The notes beneath the pieces were generated by a model. The model had not been told where the DNA came from. It was given only the letters and a program-made list of their open reading frames with translations, and ran no database searches. Positions 18,012 through 25,763 of a DNA stretch of 64,000 nt are shown piece by piece. The translations under genes and the position numbers were made by a program. This stretch comes from Streptomyces sp. ATexAB-D23 (GTDB taxonomy: Bacteria; Actinomycetota; Actinomycetes; Streptomycetales; Streptomycetaceae): positions 62,001 to 126,000 of the forward strand of contig NZ_KB892079.1 of assembly GCF_000373645.1 (NCBI RefSeq), in the 5' to 3' direction. How positions within the stretch are numbered: the stretch's first letter is position 1; each line of letters begins with the position of its first letter.

Positions 18012-18130
18012 GGCCTGTCGTCACATTCCCGCCTGTCGGCCGACGCCGTGCGCGCACTCTCGCCGCACCGGCCCCGGACCCGGCCGACCCGCCCTCCGGG
18101 CGAACGACGGGAATGTGACGTCAGGTCCTA
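18009..18130. mobile_element. MITE-like 122-bp element with 23-bp terminal inverted repeats
   Basis: The left end starts TAGGGCCTGTCGTCACATTC and the right end is its inverted copy finishing GTGACGTCAGGTCCTA; 21 of 23 positions match (18009-18031 against 18108-18130). The 76-base interior has no open frame. Both outer ends are TA, as expected if a Tc1/mariner-IS630-type transposase made a TA target duplication. The element supplies the TAG stop of the ABC ATPase gene, and as RNA could fold into a long hairpin and act as a terminator. No transposase in the window could mobilise it. Confidence 0.6.
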
Positions 18131-18206
18131 GCGGGGCCGGACCCCGCCCGCTCGCCGCGCGGCGAGCGGGCGGGCGGGGCACGTGACGGGGGTCTCTGGC
18201 GTCTGA

Positions 18207-18225
18207 AAACTAACAGCGCTAGTTT
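18207..18225. promoter_or_regulatory. TetR-type operator AAACTAACAGCGCTAGTTT upstream of aldehyde dehydrogenase
   Basis: A 19-base imperfect palindrome 45 bases before the aldehyde dehydrogenase start. Seventeen of 19 bases match the palindrome at 21486-21504, between the TetR gene (20789-21457) and the acyl-CoA dehydrogenase gene. That TetR is therefore the likely repressor of both promoters. Confidence 0.7.
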
Positions 18226-18270
18226 GGGGTCGGACGATCCCGTCCGTCACCGTGCCCGGGAGGAACAGCG

Positions 18271-19665
18271 ATGAAGGCCCACGACGGTATGTACATCGGC
18301 GGCGCATGGCGGCCCGCCGCGGGAACGGACACGATCGCGGTCGTGAATCCGGCGGACGAGCAGGTCATCGCCCATGTCCCGGCCGGCACCGCCGAGGACG
18401 TCGACGCCGCGGTACGGGCCGCGCGCGCCGCCTTCCCCGGCTGGGCCGCCACCCCGCCCGCCGGGCGCGCCGCCCGCATCGGGGCGCTGCGCGATGTACT
18501 GGCCGCCCGCGCGGGTGAGATCGCCGAGACGGTCACCGCCGAACTGGGCGCGCCGCTCAAGCTGTCGCAGACGGTGCACGCCGGCCTGCCGGTCATGGTC
18601 GCCGGTTCCTACGCCGAACTCGCCGCCTCGTACGCCTTCGAGGAGCGGCACGGCAACTCCACGGTCTTCCTGGAGCCCGTCGGCGTCGTCGGTGCGATCA
18701 CCCCGTGGAACTACCCGCTGCACCAGATCGTCGCGAAGGTCGCCCCCGCGCTGGCCGCCGGCTGCACGGTCGTCCTCAAGCCCGCCGAGGACACCCCGCT
18801 CACCGCACAGATCTTCGCCGAGGCCGTCGAGGAGGCCGGGCTGCCCGCGGGCGTCTTCAATCTGGTCACCGGCCTCGGCCCGGTCGCCGGACAGGCGCTC
18901 GCCGAGCACGAGGACGTCGACCTGGTCTCCTTCACCGGCTCCACCGCGGTCGGCCGGCGGATCGGCGCCCTCGCGGGCGGCGCGGTCAAGCGCGTCGCGC
19001 TGGAACTGGGCGGCAAGTCGGCCAACGTCATCCTGCCCGGCGCCGACCTCGCCAAGGCGGTCAACGTCGGCGTCGCCAACGTCATGTCCAACTCCGGCCA
19101 GACGTGCAGCGCCTGGACCAGGATGCTGGTCGACGCCGACCGGTACGAGGAGGCCGTGGCGCTCGCCGCCGAGGCCGTCGCCAAGTACGTGCCGGGCGAG
19201 CGGGTCGGTCCGCTCGTCAACGCCAAGCAGCGGGCCCGGGTGCGCGGTTACATCGAGAAGGGCATCGAGGAGGGCGCCCGCGTCGTCGTCGGCGGCCCCG
19301 AAGCACCCCTGCCCACCGGCTACTACGTCAGCCCCACGGTGTTCGCCGACGTCACCCCGGAGATGACCATCGCCCGCGAGGAGATCTTCGGCCCCGTCGT
19401 CTCGATCCTGAAGTACGAGGACGAGGCGGACGCGCTGCGCATCGCCAACGACACGGTGTACGGGCTCGCGGGCGCCGTCTGGGCCGCCGACGACGCCGAG
19501 GCCGTCGCCTTCGCCCGCCGGATGGACACCGGCCAGGTCGACATCAACGGCGGCCGCTTCAACCCGCTCGCCCCCTTCGGCGGCTACAAGCAGTCCGGCG
19601 TCGGCCGCGAACTCGGCGCGCACGGTCTGGCCGAGTACCTCCAGACCAAGTCCCTCCAGTTCTGA
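18271..19665 (+). CDS. NAD(P)-dependent aldehyde dehydrogenase
   Basis: A 464-residue cytosolic enzyme that oxidises an aldehyde to the carboxylic acid. The catalytic Cys279 lies in NSGQTCSAW and the general base Glu245 in LELGGKS; the coenzyme loop TPWNYPLHQ and FTGSTAVGR are standard. ATG at 18271 has AGGAACAG-type purines upstream and follows a palindromic operator. It is cotranscribed with the alcohol dehydrogenase gene 47 bases downstream, giving a two-step alcohol-to-acid route. The substrate is not fixed by sequence; the company of an acyl-CoA dehydrogenase under the same operator suggests an aliphatic or terpenoid compound. Confidence 0.93.
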   Translation: MKAHDGMYIGGAWRPAAGTDTIAVVNPADEQVIAHVPAGTAEDVDAAVRAARAAFPGWAATPPAGRAARIGALRDVLAARAGEIAETVTAELGAPLKLSQTVHAGLPVMVAGSYAELAASYAFEERHGNSTVFLEPVGVVGAITPWNYPLHQIVAKVAPALAAGCTVVLKPAEDTPLTAQIFAEAVEEAGLPAGVFNLVTGLGPVAGQALAEHEDVDLVSFTGSTAVGRRIGALAGGAVKRVALELGGKSANVILPGADLAKAVNVGVANVMSNSGQTCSAWTRMLVDADRYEEAVALAAEAVAKYVPGERVGPLVNAKQRARVRGYIEKGIEEGARVVVGGPEAPLPTGYYVSPTVFADVTPEMTIAREEIFGPVVSILKYEDEADALRIANDTVYGLAGAVWAADDAEAVAFARRMDTGQVDINGGRFNPLAPFGGYKQSGVGRELGAHGLAEYLQTKSLQF

Positions 19666-19712
19666 CCTCTTCCGGTCTCCGTACCGCCCATCGATCAGCA
19701 AGGAGCCAGTCC

Positions 19713-20792
19713 GTGGTCCGCGCCGCCGTACTGCCCGCCGTCGGAGCTCCGCTGGAGATCACCGACATCACCCTGCCGGAGCCCGGCCCCGGCCAGGTGC
19801 GCGTCCGCCTCGCCGCCGCCGGGGTCTGCCACTCCGACCTCTCCCTGTCCAACGGCACGATGCGGGTGCCCGTCCCGGCCGTCCTCGGCCACGAGGGCGC
19901 CGGCACCGTCGTCTCGGCCGGCGAGGGCGTCACCCATGTCGCCCCAGGCAACGGCGTCGTCCTCAACTGGGCGCCCTCCTGCGGGAGCTGCCACCACTGC
20001 GGGATCGGTGAGGTCTGGCTTTGCGCCGGTGCCCTGGCCGGGGCGGCGAACAGCCACGCCCGCACCGCGGACGGCACCGAACTGCACCCGGGGCTGAATG
20101 TCGCCGCCTTCGCCGAGGAGACCGTCGTCGCCGCCAACTGCGTGCTGCCCGCCCCGGACGGCATCCCGCTCACCGACGCGGCGCTGCTCGGCTGCGCGGT
20201 GCTCACCGGCTACGGCGCCGTCCACCACAGTGCCCGGGTCCGGGCGGGCGAGTCCGTCGTCGTGTTCGGTATCGGCGGCGTCGGCCTCGCCGTCCTCCAG
20301 GCCGCCCGGATCGCCGGCGCCTCGAAGATCATCGCGGTGGACGTGTCCCCGGAGAAGGAGGAGCTGGCCCGCCGGGCGGGCGCCACCGACTACGTCATCG
20401 CCTCCGACACCACACCCCGGGAGGTCCGTAAGCTGACCGGCGGCCAGGGCGCGGACGTGGCCGTCGAGTGCGTGGGCCGCGCCGCCACCATCCGCGGCGC
20501 CTGGGAGGCCACCCGCCGGGGCGGCCGCACCACGGTCGTCGGCATCGGCGGCAAGGACCAGCAGGTGACGTTCAACGCCCTGGAGATCTTCCACTGGGGC
20601 CGGACCCTGACCGGCTGCGTCTACGGCAACAGCGACCCGGCCCGCGATCTGCCGGTGCTGGCCGGCCACATCCGGGCGGGCCGCTTCGACCTCTCGATGA
20701 TGGTCACCGAACGGATCGCCCTGGACGGCATCCCGGCCGCCTTCGACAACATGATCGCGGGCAGGGGCGGCCGGGCACTGGTGGTGTTCTAG
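19713..20792 (+). CDS. Zinc-dependent alcohol dehydrogenase (class III-like MDR)
   Basis: A 359-residue NAD-dependent alcohol dehydrogenase. Catalytic zinc ligands are in GVCHSD and GHEGAG, with a Cys in LLGCAVLTGYG; the four-Cys structural zinc site is CGSCHHCGIGEVWLC. The Rossmann loop is VFGIGGVGLAV. GTG at 19713 has AAGGAG at 19700-19705. Downstream of the aldehyde dehydrogenase and surely in its operon; the 3' end overlaps the convergent TetR gene by four bases. Similar in layout to the mycothiol enzyme at 47998 but without its characteristic surroundings. Confidence 0.92.
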   Translation: MVRAAVLPAVGAPLEITDITLPEPGPGQVRVRLAAAGVCHSDLSLSNGTMRVPVPAVLGHEGAGTVVSAGEGVTHVAPGNGVVLNWAPSCGSCHHCGIGEVWLCAGALAGAANSHARTADGTELHPGLNVAAFAEETVVAANCVLPAPDGIPLTDAALLGCAVLTGYGAVHHSARVRAGESVVVFGIGGVGLAVLQAARIAGASKIIAVDVSPEKEELARRAGATDYVIASDTTPREVRKLTGGQGADVAVECVGRAATIRGAWEATRRGGRTTVVGIGGKDQQVTFNALEIFHWGRTLTGCVYGNSDPARDLPVLAGHIRAGRFDLSMMVTERIALDGIPAAFDNMIAGRGGRALVVF

Positions 20793-21457
20793 CCGCTCGT
20801 CGCACGCCTTGCGGGGGCGGGCTCCAACTGCTCGTACTGGAGCACGAGCCCGTCCACCAGGGCCCGCAGCCCGGTCTCGAAGGCTCCTTCGTCCACCTGC
20901 TGGCGCCGTTCGGCCAGCAGGTGCGCCTGGCCCAGGTGCGGGTAGTCGGCGGGGTCGTACGCCGTCTCGTCGTCCACGAAGCCCCGGGCGAAGGAGCCGA
21001 GCGCCGAGCCGGTGATGAAGTAGCGCATCAGGGCGCCGATGTACGTGGCCTGGGCCGGCGGCCACCCCGCGCGCACCATCGCGCCGAACACGGCGTCCGC
21101 CACCCGCAGCCCGGCCGGCCTGCGCCCGGGGCCCCGGGCGAGCACCGGGACGATGTGCGGGTGCGCGGCGAGCGCCGCACGGTAGGAGAGCGCCCAGTCG
21201 TGCAGGGCGGCCCGCCAGTCACGCGGATCGGACTCCTCGAACATCGACAGGTCGACCTGCGCGGAGACGGCGTCGGCGACCGCGTCCAGGATCTCGTCCT
21301 TGTTGCGGAAGTGGTTGTACAGGGACGGCCCGCTGACCCCCAGTTCCGCCGCGAGGCGGCGCGTCGACACGGCGTCCAGGCCCTCGGCGTCCACGAGGGC
21401 GCTCGCCTTCTCGACGATGCGTTCTCTGCTCAGGAGGGGCTTGCGCGGGCGGGCCAT
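20789..21457 (-). CDS. TetR-family regulator of the aldehyde/alcohol/acyl-CoA dehydrogenase genes
   Basis: A 222-residue TetR repressor. The helix-turn-helix (residues about 10-55) reads STRRLAAELGVSGPSLYNHFRNKDEIL, and the C-terminal part resembles the TetR_C group of acyl- or macrolide-binding members. ATG at 21457 is used; one three codons upstream is possible. Transcribed divergently from the acyl-CoA dehydrogenase gene; the palindrome between them recurs upstream of the aldehyde dehydrogenase, so the protein most likely represses itself and both flanking units. Ligand unknown, perhaps an acyl-CoA or the aldehyde/acid of the pathway. Confidence 0.9.
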   Translation of the reverse strand: MARPRKPLLSRERIVEKASALVDAEGLDAVSTRRLAAELGVSGPSLYNHFRNKDEILDAVADAVSAQVDLSMFEESDPRDWRAALHDWALSYRAALAAHPHIVPVLARGPGRRPAGLRVADAVFGAMVRAGWPPAQATYIGALMRYFITGSALGSFARGFVDDETAYDPADYPHLGQAHLLAERRQQVDEGAFETGLRALVDGLVLQYEQLEPAPARRATSG

Positions 21458-21485
21458 GCGGCACATAGTAGGCCCTGCGAACCTA

Positions 21486-21504
21486 AAACTAGCAGTGCTA
21501 ATTT
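21486..21504. promoter_or_regulatory. TetR-type operator AAACTAGCAGTGCTAATTT between tetR and acyl-CoA dehydrogenase
   Basis: Partner of the 18207-18225 palindrome (17 of 19 identical). It sits in the 64-base divergent promoter region, 18 bases before the acyl-CoA dehydrogenase ATG and 29 before the TetR start, so one bound repressor would block both. Confidence 0.7.
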
Positions 21505-21521
21505 CGAAGAGGGTGCGGCCG

Positions 21522-22673
21522 ATGAATCTGGAGCTCAGCGAGGAGCAGGAGGCCGTCCGCCGGCTCGCCGAGGACTTCGTCGCCCGCGACGTCGCCCCGT
21601 ACGCCGTCGAGTGGGACCGGTCCGAGAACGTCGACAAGTCGATTGTGAAGAAGCTCGGCGCCCTCGGCTTCCTCGGCCTGACCGTCCCCGAGGAGTACGG
21701 CGGCTCGGGCGGCGACCACCTCGCGTACTGTCTGGTGACCGAGGAGCTGGGCCGGGGCGACTCCTCGGTGCGCGGCATCGTCTCGGTCTCCCTCGGCCTG
21801 GTCGCCAAGACCGTCGCGGCCTGGGGCGACGAGGAGCAGAAGCGGCAGTGGCTGCCCCGACTGACCTCGGGGGACGCCATCGGCTGCTTCGGCCTGACCG
21901 AGCCCGGCACCGGCTCGGACGCGGGCAGTCTGACGACCCGGGCCGTACGGGACGGCGCGGACTACGTCATCAACGGCAGCAAGATGTTCATCACCAACGG
22001 CACCTGGGCCGACATGGTGCTGCTCTTCGCCCGCACCAACGACACCCCCGGCCACAAGGGCATCTCCGCGTTCCTCGTCCCCACGGACACCCCCGGCCTC
22101 ACCCGCCGCACCATCCACGGCAAGCTCGGCCTGCGCGGCCAGGCCACCGCGGAACTGGTGCTGGAGGACGTCCGCGTCCCCGCCGCCGCCCTCATGGGCC
22201 CCGAGGGCAAGGGCTTCTCCATCGCCATGTCCGCCCTGGCCAAGGGGCGGATGTCGGTGGCGGCCGGCTGTGTCGGCATCGCGCGGGCCGCCCTGGACGC
22301 GGCCGTCGGCTACGCCGGTGAGCGCGAGCAGTTCGGCAGGCCCATCGCCGGCTACCAGCTCGTCCAGGAACTCATCAGTGACATCTCCGTGGACGTCGAG
22401 GCCGCGCGCCTGCTGACCTGGCGGGTCGCCGACCTCGTCGACCGGGGCCAGGACTTCGCCACCGCCGCGTCCCGGGCGAAGCTGTTCGCCTCCGAGGCCG
22501 CCGTCCGAGCCGCCAACAACGCCCTCCAGGTGTTCGGCGGCTACGGCTACATCGACGAGTACCCGGTCGGCAAGCTGCTGCGGGACGCCCGGGTGATGAC
22601 GCTCTACGAGGGCACCAGCCAGATCCAGAAGCTGATCATCGGCCGGGCCCTGACAGGGGTCTCCGCGTTCTGA
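21522..22673 (+). CDS. Acyl-CoA dehydrogenase
   Basis: A 383-residue FAD enzyme catalysing alpha,beta-dehydrogenation of an acyl-CoA. Hallmarks are CFGLTEPGTGSDAGS (substrate/FAD loop), YVINGSKMFITNG, REQFGRPIAGYQLVQ, and the catalytic Glu363 in LYEGTSQIQ; this Glu position is that of short/medium-chain enzymes rather than isovaleryl-CoA dehydrogenase. The start ATG lies just after the operator at 21486. Single gene, controlled by the divergent TetR; probably handles the acid made by the aldehyde dehydrogenase after CoA activation. Confidence 0.94.
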   Translation: MNLELSEEQEAVRRLAEDFVARDVAPYAVEWDRSENVDKSIVKKLGALGFLGLTVPEEYGGSGGDHLAYCLVTEELGRGDSSVRGIVSVSLGLVAKTVAAWGDEEQKRQWLPRLTSGDAIGCFGLTEPGTGSDAGSLTTRAVRDGADYVINGSKMFITNGTWADMVLLFARTNDTPGHKGISAFLVPTDTPGLTRRTIHGKLGLRGQATAELVLEDVRVPAAALMGPEGKGFSIAMSALAKGRMSVAAGCVGIARAALDAAVGYAGEREQFGRPIAGYQLVQELISDISVDVEAARLLTWRVADLVDRGQDFATAASRAKLFASEAAVRAANNALQVFGGYGYIDEYPVGKLLRDARVMTLYEGTSQIQKLIIGRALTGVSAF

Positions 22674-22732
22674 GTACGATCTGAGTATCCGCACGGATGT
22701 GGCGTGGGACACGCCGCCGGATGCTGGGCGGC

Positions 22733-23023
22733 ATGAGTGAGACGACACCGGTCAGACAGCAGAACACCGCCGCCTACTACGGTCAGGCCGTCGCGTCCTT
22801 CGGGATCGCGATGGGTGCGGTGACCCTCGGAATCTACTTCCTCGACGCCGATGCCTGGGTGCGCGGTTTCCTCGCCATCGGCGTCCTCTACCTCGTCACG
22901 TCCGCCTTCACCCTGGCCAAGGTCATCAGGGACCGGCAGGAGGCGGGTCAGCTGGTCAGCCGGGTCGACCAGGCCCGCCTGGAGAAGATCCTCGCCGAGC
23001 ACGACCCGTTCCAGAAGCTCTGA
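22733..23023 (+). CDS. YiaA/YiaB two-helix membrane protein
   Basis: A 96-residue inner-membrane protein with two hydrophobic segments (residues about 17-37 and 43-60) separated by the short loop DADAWVRG, the hallmark of the YiaAB domain. The C-terminal 35 residues are hydrophilic and helical. Function of the family is unknown. The ATG encoding MSETTPVRQQN is preferred to an in-frame ATG 12 codons earlier because of spacing from the previous gene and the normal N-terminus. Lies alone between the acyl-CoA dehydrogenase and a TetR gene. Confidence 0.78.
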   Translation: MSETTPVRQQNTAAYYGQAVASFGIAMGAVTLGIYFLDADAWVRGFLAIGVLYLVTSAFTLAKVIRDRQEAGQLVSRVDQARLEKILAEHDPFQKL

Positions 23024-23056
23024 CGGGGCCTCGGCGATCTCAGCCCGCGGCTGCGC

Positions 23057-23072
23057 CTAAGCGCTTGCTCAG
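23057..23072. promoter_or_regulatory. Operator CTAAGCGCTTGCTCAG upstream of tetR (23120)
   Basis: Sixteen bases with dyad form CTnAGC-N4-GCTnAG, 47 bases before the TetR start. The exact sequence recurs at 24324-24339 before the MaoC gene. Shared sites point to autoregulation plus control of the hydratase. Confidence 0.7.
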
Positions 23073-23119
23073 GATCGCGGTATGGTGTTCGTCCTGTTGA
23101 CTGAGAGGGGCGAGCGACG

Positions 23120-23743
23120 ATGAGCACGGCGCAGGAGACCGACGCCGAGGACCCGCCGTGGGCCGAGGTGACGCCCGAGGCCGCCCGGCGGCTCCTCGTC
23201 GCCGCCGTCGACGCCTTCGCCGAGCGCGGGTACCACGCGACCACCACCCGGGACATCGCGGGCCGCGCCGGCATGAGCCCCGCCGCGCTCTACATCCACT
23301 ACAAGACGAAGGAAGAGCTGCTCCACCGGATCAGCCGGATAGGCCACGACCGGGCCCTGGCCGTGCTGGAGTCCGCCGCGGACAGCGGGGGCACGGCCGC
23401 CGAGCGGCTCGCCTCCGCCGTCCGCTCCTTCGTCCGCTGGCACGCCGAGCGGCACACCACCGCCCGCGTGGTCCAGTACGAGCTCGACGCGCTCGGCGAG
23501 GAACACCGCGCCGAGATCATCGCGCTGCGCCGCAGGAGCGACGCGGTGGTGCGCCGGATCATCGGCGAGGGTGTCGAATCCGGCGAGTTCGACGTCCCGG
23601 ACGTGCCGGGGACCACGCTCGCGGTGCTCTCGCTCTGCATCGACGTGGCGCGGTGGTTCAACGCCCAGGGCAGCCGGACACCGGACGAGGTCGGAGAGCT
23701 CTACGCGGGCCTCGTCCTGCGGATGGTCGCCGCCGGACGCTGA
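23120..23743 (+). CDS. TetR-family regulator (fatty-acid-type), controls MaoC hydratase
   Basis: A 207-residue TetR protein. The DNA-binding domain (about residues 20-70) contains TTRDIAGRAGMSPAALYIHYKTKEELL; the C-terminal domain is of the KstR2/FadR-like type often responding to acyl-CoA thioesters (inference from resemblance). GGGGCGAGCGACG precedes the ATG. Both its own promoter and that of the convergent MaoC gene hold the same 16-base dyad, which ties the two into one small regulon. Confidence 0.9.
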   Translation: MSTAQETDAEDPPWAEVTPEAARRLLVAAVDAFAERGYHATTTRDIAGRAGMSPAALYIHYKTKEELLHRISRIGHDRALAVLESAADSGGTAAERLASAVRSFVRWHAERHTTARVVQYELDALGEEHRAEIIALRRRSDAVVRRIIGEGVESGEFDVPDVPGTTLAVLSLCIDVARWFNAQGSRTPDEVGELYAGLVLRMVAAGR

Positions 23744-23764
23744 GCGCGGACGTGGAGAACGGCG

Positions 23765-23793
23765 CGCCCCCGGCCCACTGCGGGCCGGGGGCG
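23765..23793. terminator. Bidirectional terminator between tetR and MaoC genes
   Basis: CGCCCCCGGCCC pairs perfectly with GGGCCGGGGGCG (12-bp stem) around a 5-base loop ACTGC, placed between two convergent genes. Confidence 0.8.
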
Positions 23794-23813
23794 TTCGCGT
23801 ACCGGGGCGCGGC

Positions 23814-24275
23814 TCAGAAGTAGTAGCGGGACACCGACTCGGCGACGCAGGCCGGCTTGTCGCCGCCCTCGCGCTCGACGGTCACGACGGCGGTGACCTG
23901 CACGCCGCCGCCCGCCTCCTCGACGCTCCTCAGGACGGCCGTCGCCCGCAGCCGCGAACCCACCGGCACGGGGGAGGGGAAGCGGACCTTGTTGGTGCCG
24001 TAGTTGATGCCCATCTTCACGTCGTCGACCCGCATCACCTGCGGAACGAGCGCCGGAAGCAGGGAGAGCGTCAGGTAGCCGTGCGCGATGGTCGTGCCGA
24101 ACGGGCCGGTCGCGGCGCGCTCCGGGTCCACGTGGATCCACTGGTGGTCACCGGTGGCGTCGGCGAACAGGTCGATCCGCTTCTGGTCGACCTCCAGCCA
24201 GTCGCTGTGCCCCAGCTGCTCGCCCACCCCGTCGCGCAGCTCCTGCGCGGACGTGAAGATCCTCGGCTCAGCCAT
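23814..24275 (-). CDS. MaoC-family (R)-specific enoyl-CoA hydratase
   Basis: A 153-residue hot-dog-fold hydratase. The catalytic motif is FADATGDHQWIHVDPERA (Asp and His near residues 40-50), followed by the hydratase-2 segment GPFGTTIAHGYLTLSL. It hydrates trans-2-enoyl-CoA to the 3R-hydroxy thioester or acts in a related dehydration. Its promoter has the TetR operator at 24324-24339, 49 bases before the ATG. Single gene, head-to-head with soxR. Confidence 0.92.
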   Translation of the reverse strand: MAEPRIFTSAQELRDGVGEQLGHSDWLEVDQKRIDLFADATGDHQWIHVDPERAATGPFGTTIAHGYLTLSLLPALVPQVMRVDDVKMGINYGTNKVRFPSPVPVGSRLRATAVLRSVEEAGGGVQVTAVVTVEREGGDKPACVAESVSRYYF

Positions 24276-24323
24276 GTCCCTGGTCCCTGCCTTCCCGCTC
24301 TGCCGTCCATGCGTCAGCGCTTT

Positions 24324-24339
24324 CTAAGCGCTTGCTCAG
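24324..24339. promoter_or_regulatory. Operator CTAAGCGCTTGCTCAG upstream of MaoC hydratase
   Basis: Identical in all 16 bases to the site at 23057-23072. It lies in the divergent region between the MaoC gene and soxR, nearer the MaoC start, and marks the hydratase as a target of the TetR at 23120. Confidence 0.7.
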
Positions 24340-24392
24340 CATGCTGGGCGGGTGCGTTCCTGTCAACGACGGACCGGCGGAGGCGGGCCACG

Positions 24393-24398
24393 TAGGCT
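24393..24398 (+). promoter_or_regulatory. Candidate -10 (TAGGCT) for leaderless soxR transcript
   Basis: TAGGCT followed by seven bases and the GTG start at 24406, with no ribosome-binding site in the gap. Confidence 0.45.
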
Positions 24399-24405
24399 TG
24401 TCCGG

Positions 24406-24906
24406 GTGCCCCAGATCCCGCAGACACTCCATGAACTCACGGTCGGCCAGCTCTCCGCACGCAGCGGCGCCGCCGTGTCGGCCCTGCACTTCTACGAGGC
24501 CAAGGGCCTGATCAGCAGCCGCCGCACCAGCGGCAACCAGCGCCGCTACAGCAGGGACGCCCTGCGCCGGGTCGCCTTCGTCCGCGCCGCCCAGCGGGTC
24601 GGCATCCCGCTGGCCACCATCCGCGAGGCGCTGGCCGAGCTGCCCGAGGAGCGCACCCCGAACCGCGAGGACTGGGCGAGGCTCTCCCGCGCCTGGCGCT
24701 CCGAGCTGGACGAGCGCATCCAGCAGCTGGCCCGGCTGCGCGACCACCTCACCGACTGCATCGGCTGCGGCTGCCTCTCGCTGGAGACCTGCGTCCTGTC
24801 CAACCCGGACGACGTCAGCGGCGAGCGGATAAGCGGCTCGCGCCTGATGCCCGAGCGCAAGTCGGCGGACCGTGCCGACGCCGGGTGCCGAACGGCCCGC
24901 GGCTGA
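24406..24906 (+). CDS. soxR: Redox-sensing MerR-family regulator SoxR
   Basis: A 166-residue [2Fe-2S] transcription factor that in Streptomyces senses redox-active secondary metabolites and induces oxidoreductase, transporter and monooxygenase genes. The MerR winged helix opens with LTVGQLSARSGAAVSALHFYE; the cluster ligands are Cys118, 121, 123 and 129 in a C-x2-C-x-C-x5-C pattern. A dimerisation helix lies between. Length and the C-terminal extension match Streptomyces SoxR rather than the shorter enterobacterial protein. GTG at 24406 is the start. There is no SoxS gene, as expected in actinomycetes. Confidence 0.96.
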   Translation: MPQIPQTLHELTVGQLSARSGAAVSALHFYEAKGLISSRRTSGNQRRYSRDALRRVAFVRAAQRVGIPLATIREALAELPEERTPNREDWARLSRAWRSELDERIQQLARLRDHLTDCIGCGCLSLETCVLSNPDDVSGERISGSRLMPERKSADRADAGCRTARG

Positions 24907-24922
24907 CGGGCCGCTCCGGTTC

Positions 24923-25534
24923 TCAGGCCGCCGGCGCCAGGTCGCCGGCCCGGGTCCGCCGGGCCCTCGCCAGCGCCGCCGGGGTGAGCACCGGCTGCGG
25001 CACCACGATCCCGCACCCCGTGCACACCGGCCCGGACCACGGCTCGCTGTCCAGGTCGTGCCGCCAGGTGATCCGGGGCTGGGCGCACACCGGGCAGCCG
25101 GTGCCCGGCTCCGCCTCCAGGGCCGAGATCAGCCGGGCCAGCACCTCGGCGAGCGGCGCCGACGGGTGCACCGCCGGATCGTCGCAGCGCGCCACGCCGT
25201 TGCCGCCCCAGGTGCGCCGGTGCCAGTCGTCGAACGCGCCGGGCCGGCGCAGCCCCCGGTGCTTCTCCCGCCTGCGGCGCTCGGCGAACCCCGCCTCGTA
25301 ACCGAGCCAGACCGTGCGGGCCCGCTCCAGCTCGTCCAGTGCCCGCATCAGCCGCACCGGGTCGGGTGCCCGGTCCTCGGGGGCTATGCCGTGCCGTGCG
25401 CACAGATGGTCCCAGGTCGCCCGGTGCCCGTATGGGGCGAAGCGCTCCAGGCACTTGCGCAGCGAGTACCGCCGCAGTGCCAGATCGCTCCGCGGATCGC
25501 GGACCTGTCTCGCCAGACTCCGGAAACCGGCCAT
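24923..25534 (-). CDS. Uncharacterised protein with paired CxxC motifs
   Basis: A 203-residue protein I do not recognise. Two Cys pairs near the C-terminus (CPVC and CTGC, about 25 residues apart) suggest a zinc ribbon; the N-terminal two thirds are Arg-rich and helical, with several Trp residues (WDHL, WLGYEAGF, DWHRRTWGG). No signal peptide or membrane segment. The ATG at 25534 encodes MAGFRSLARQ; the frame extends 22 codons further without a better start. Convergent with soxR, 16 bases apart. High third-position GC supports it as a real gene. Could be a nucleic-acid-binding protein; unproven. Confidence 0.65.
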   Translation of the reverse strand: MAGFRSLARQVRDPRSDLALRRYSLRKCLERFAPYGHRATWDHLCARHGIAPEDRAPDPVRLMRALDELERARTVWLGYEAGFAERRRREKHRGLRRPGAFDDWHRRTWGGNGVARCDDPAVHPSAPLAEVLARLISALEAEPGTGCPVCAQPRITWRHDLDSEPWSGPVCTGCGIVVPQPVLTPAALARARRTRAGDLAPAA

Positions 25535-25685
25535 TGAGCCGCCACCTCCGTCGCTCGTACTCCGTCGCCCGTACTTCGGCGTCAGGGGATGGACGTACAA
25601 CTGCCCGGATCGGCTCCATCCAAGGGTGCGGAGTCCGATGGGTGAGACGGCGGCACAGGACCCGCCGGCATGTGGCGATTCGGAA

Positions 25686-25730
25686 AAGGTGACCGATGTT
25701 CACCTTACCGGTCGGTCATACCGTCGGTAA
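25686..25730. promoter_or_regulatory. Two abutting palindromes before the penicillin-acylase-type gene
   Basis: AAGGTGA (25686-25692) and TCACCTT (25700-25706) are perfect 7-base arms around 7 bases. Overlapping the last two bases, a second dyad runs TTACCG (25705-25710) to CGGTAA (25725-25730). The inner ACCGGTCGGT resembles the ACCGACTGGT core of sites at 30102 and 36705. Two different repressors, or one that binds as two dimers, could act here, 34 bases before the gene. Confidence 0.5.
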
Positions 25731-25763
25731 CCTGCGGCGCATCGGCCTCTCGGAGGAGTACGC

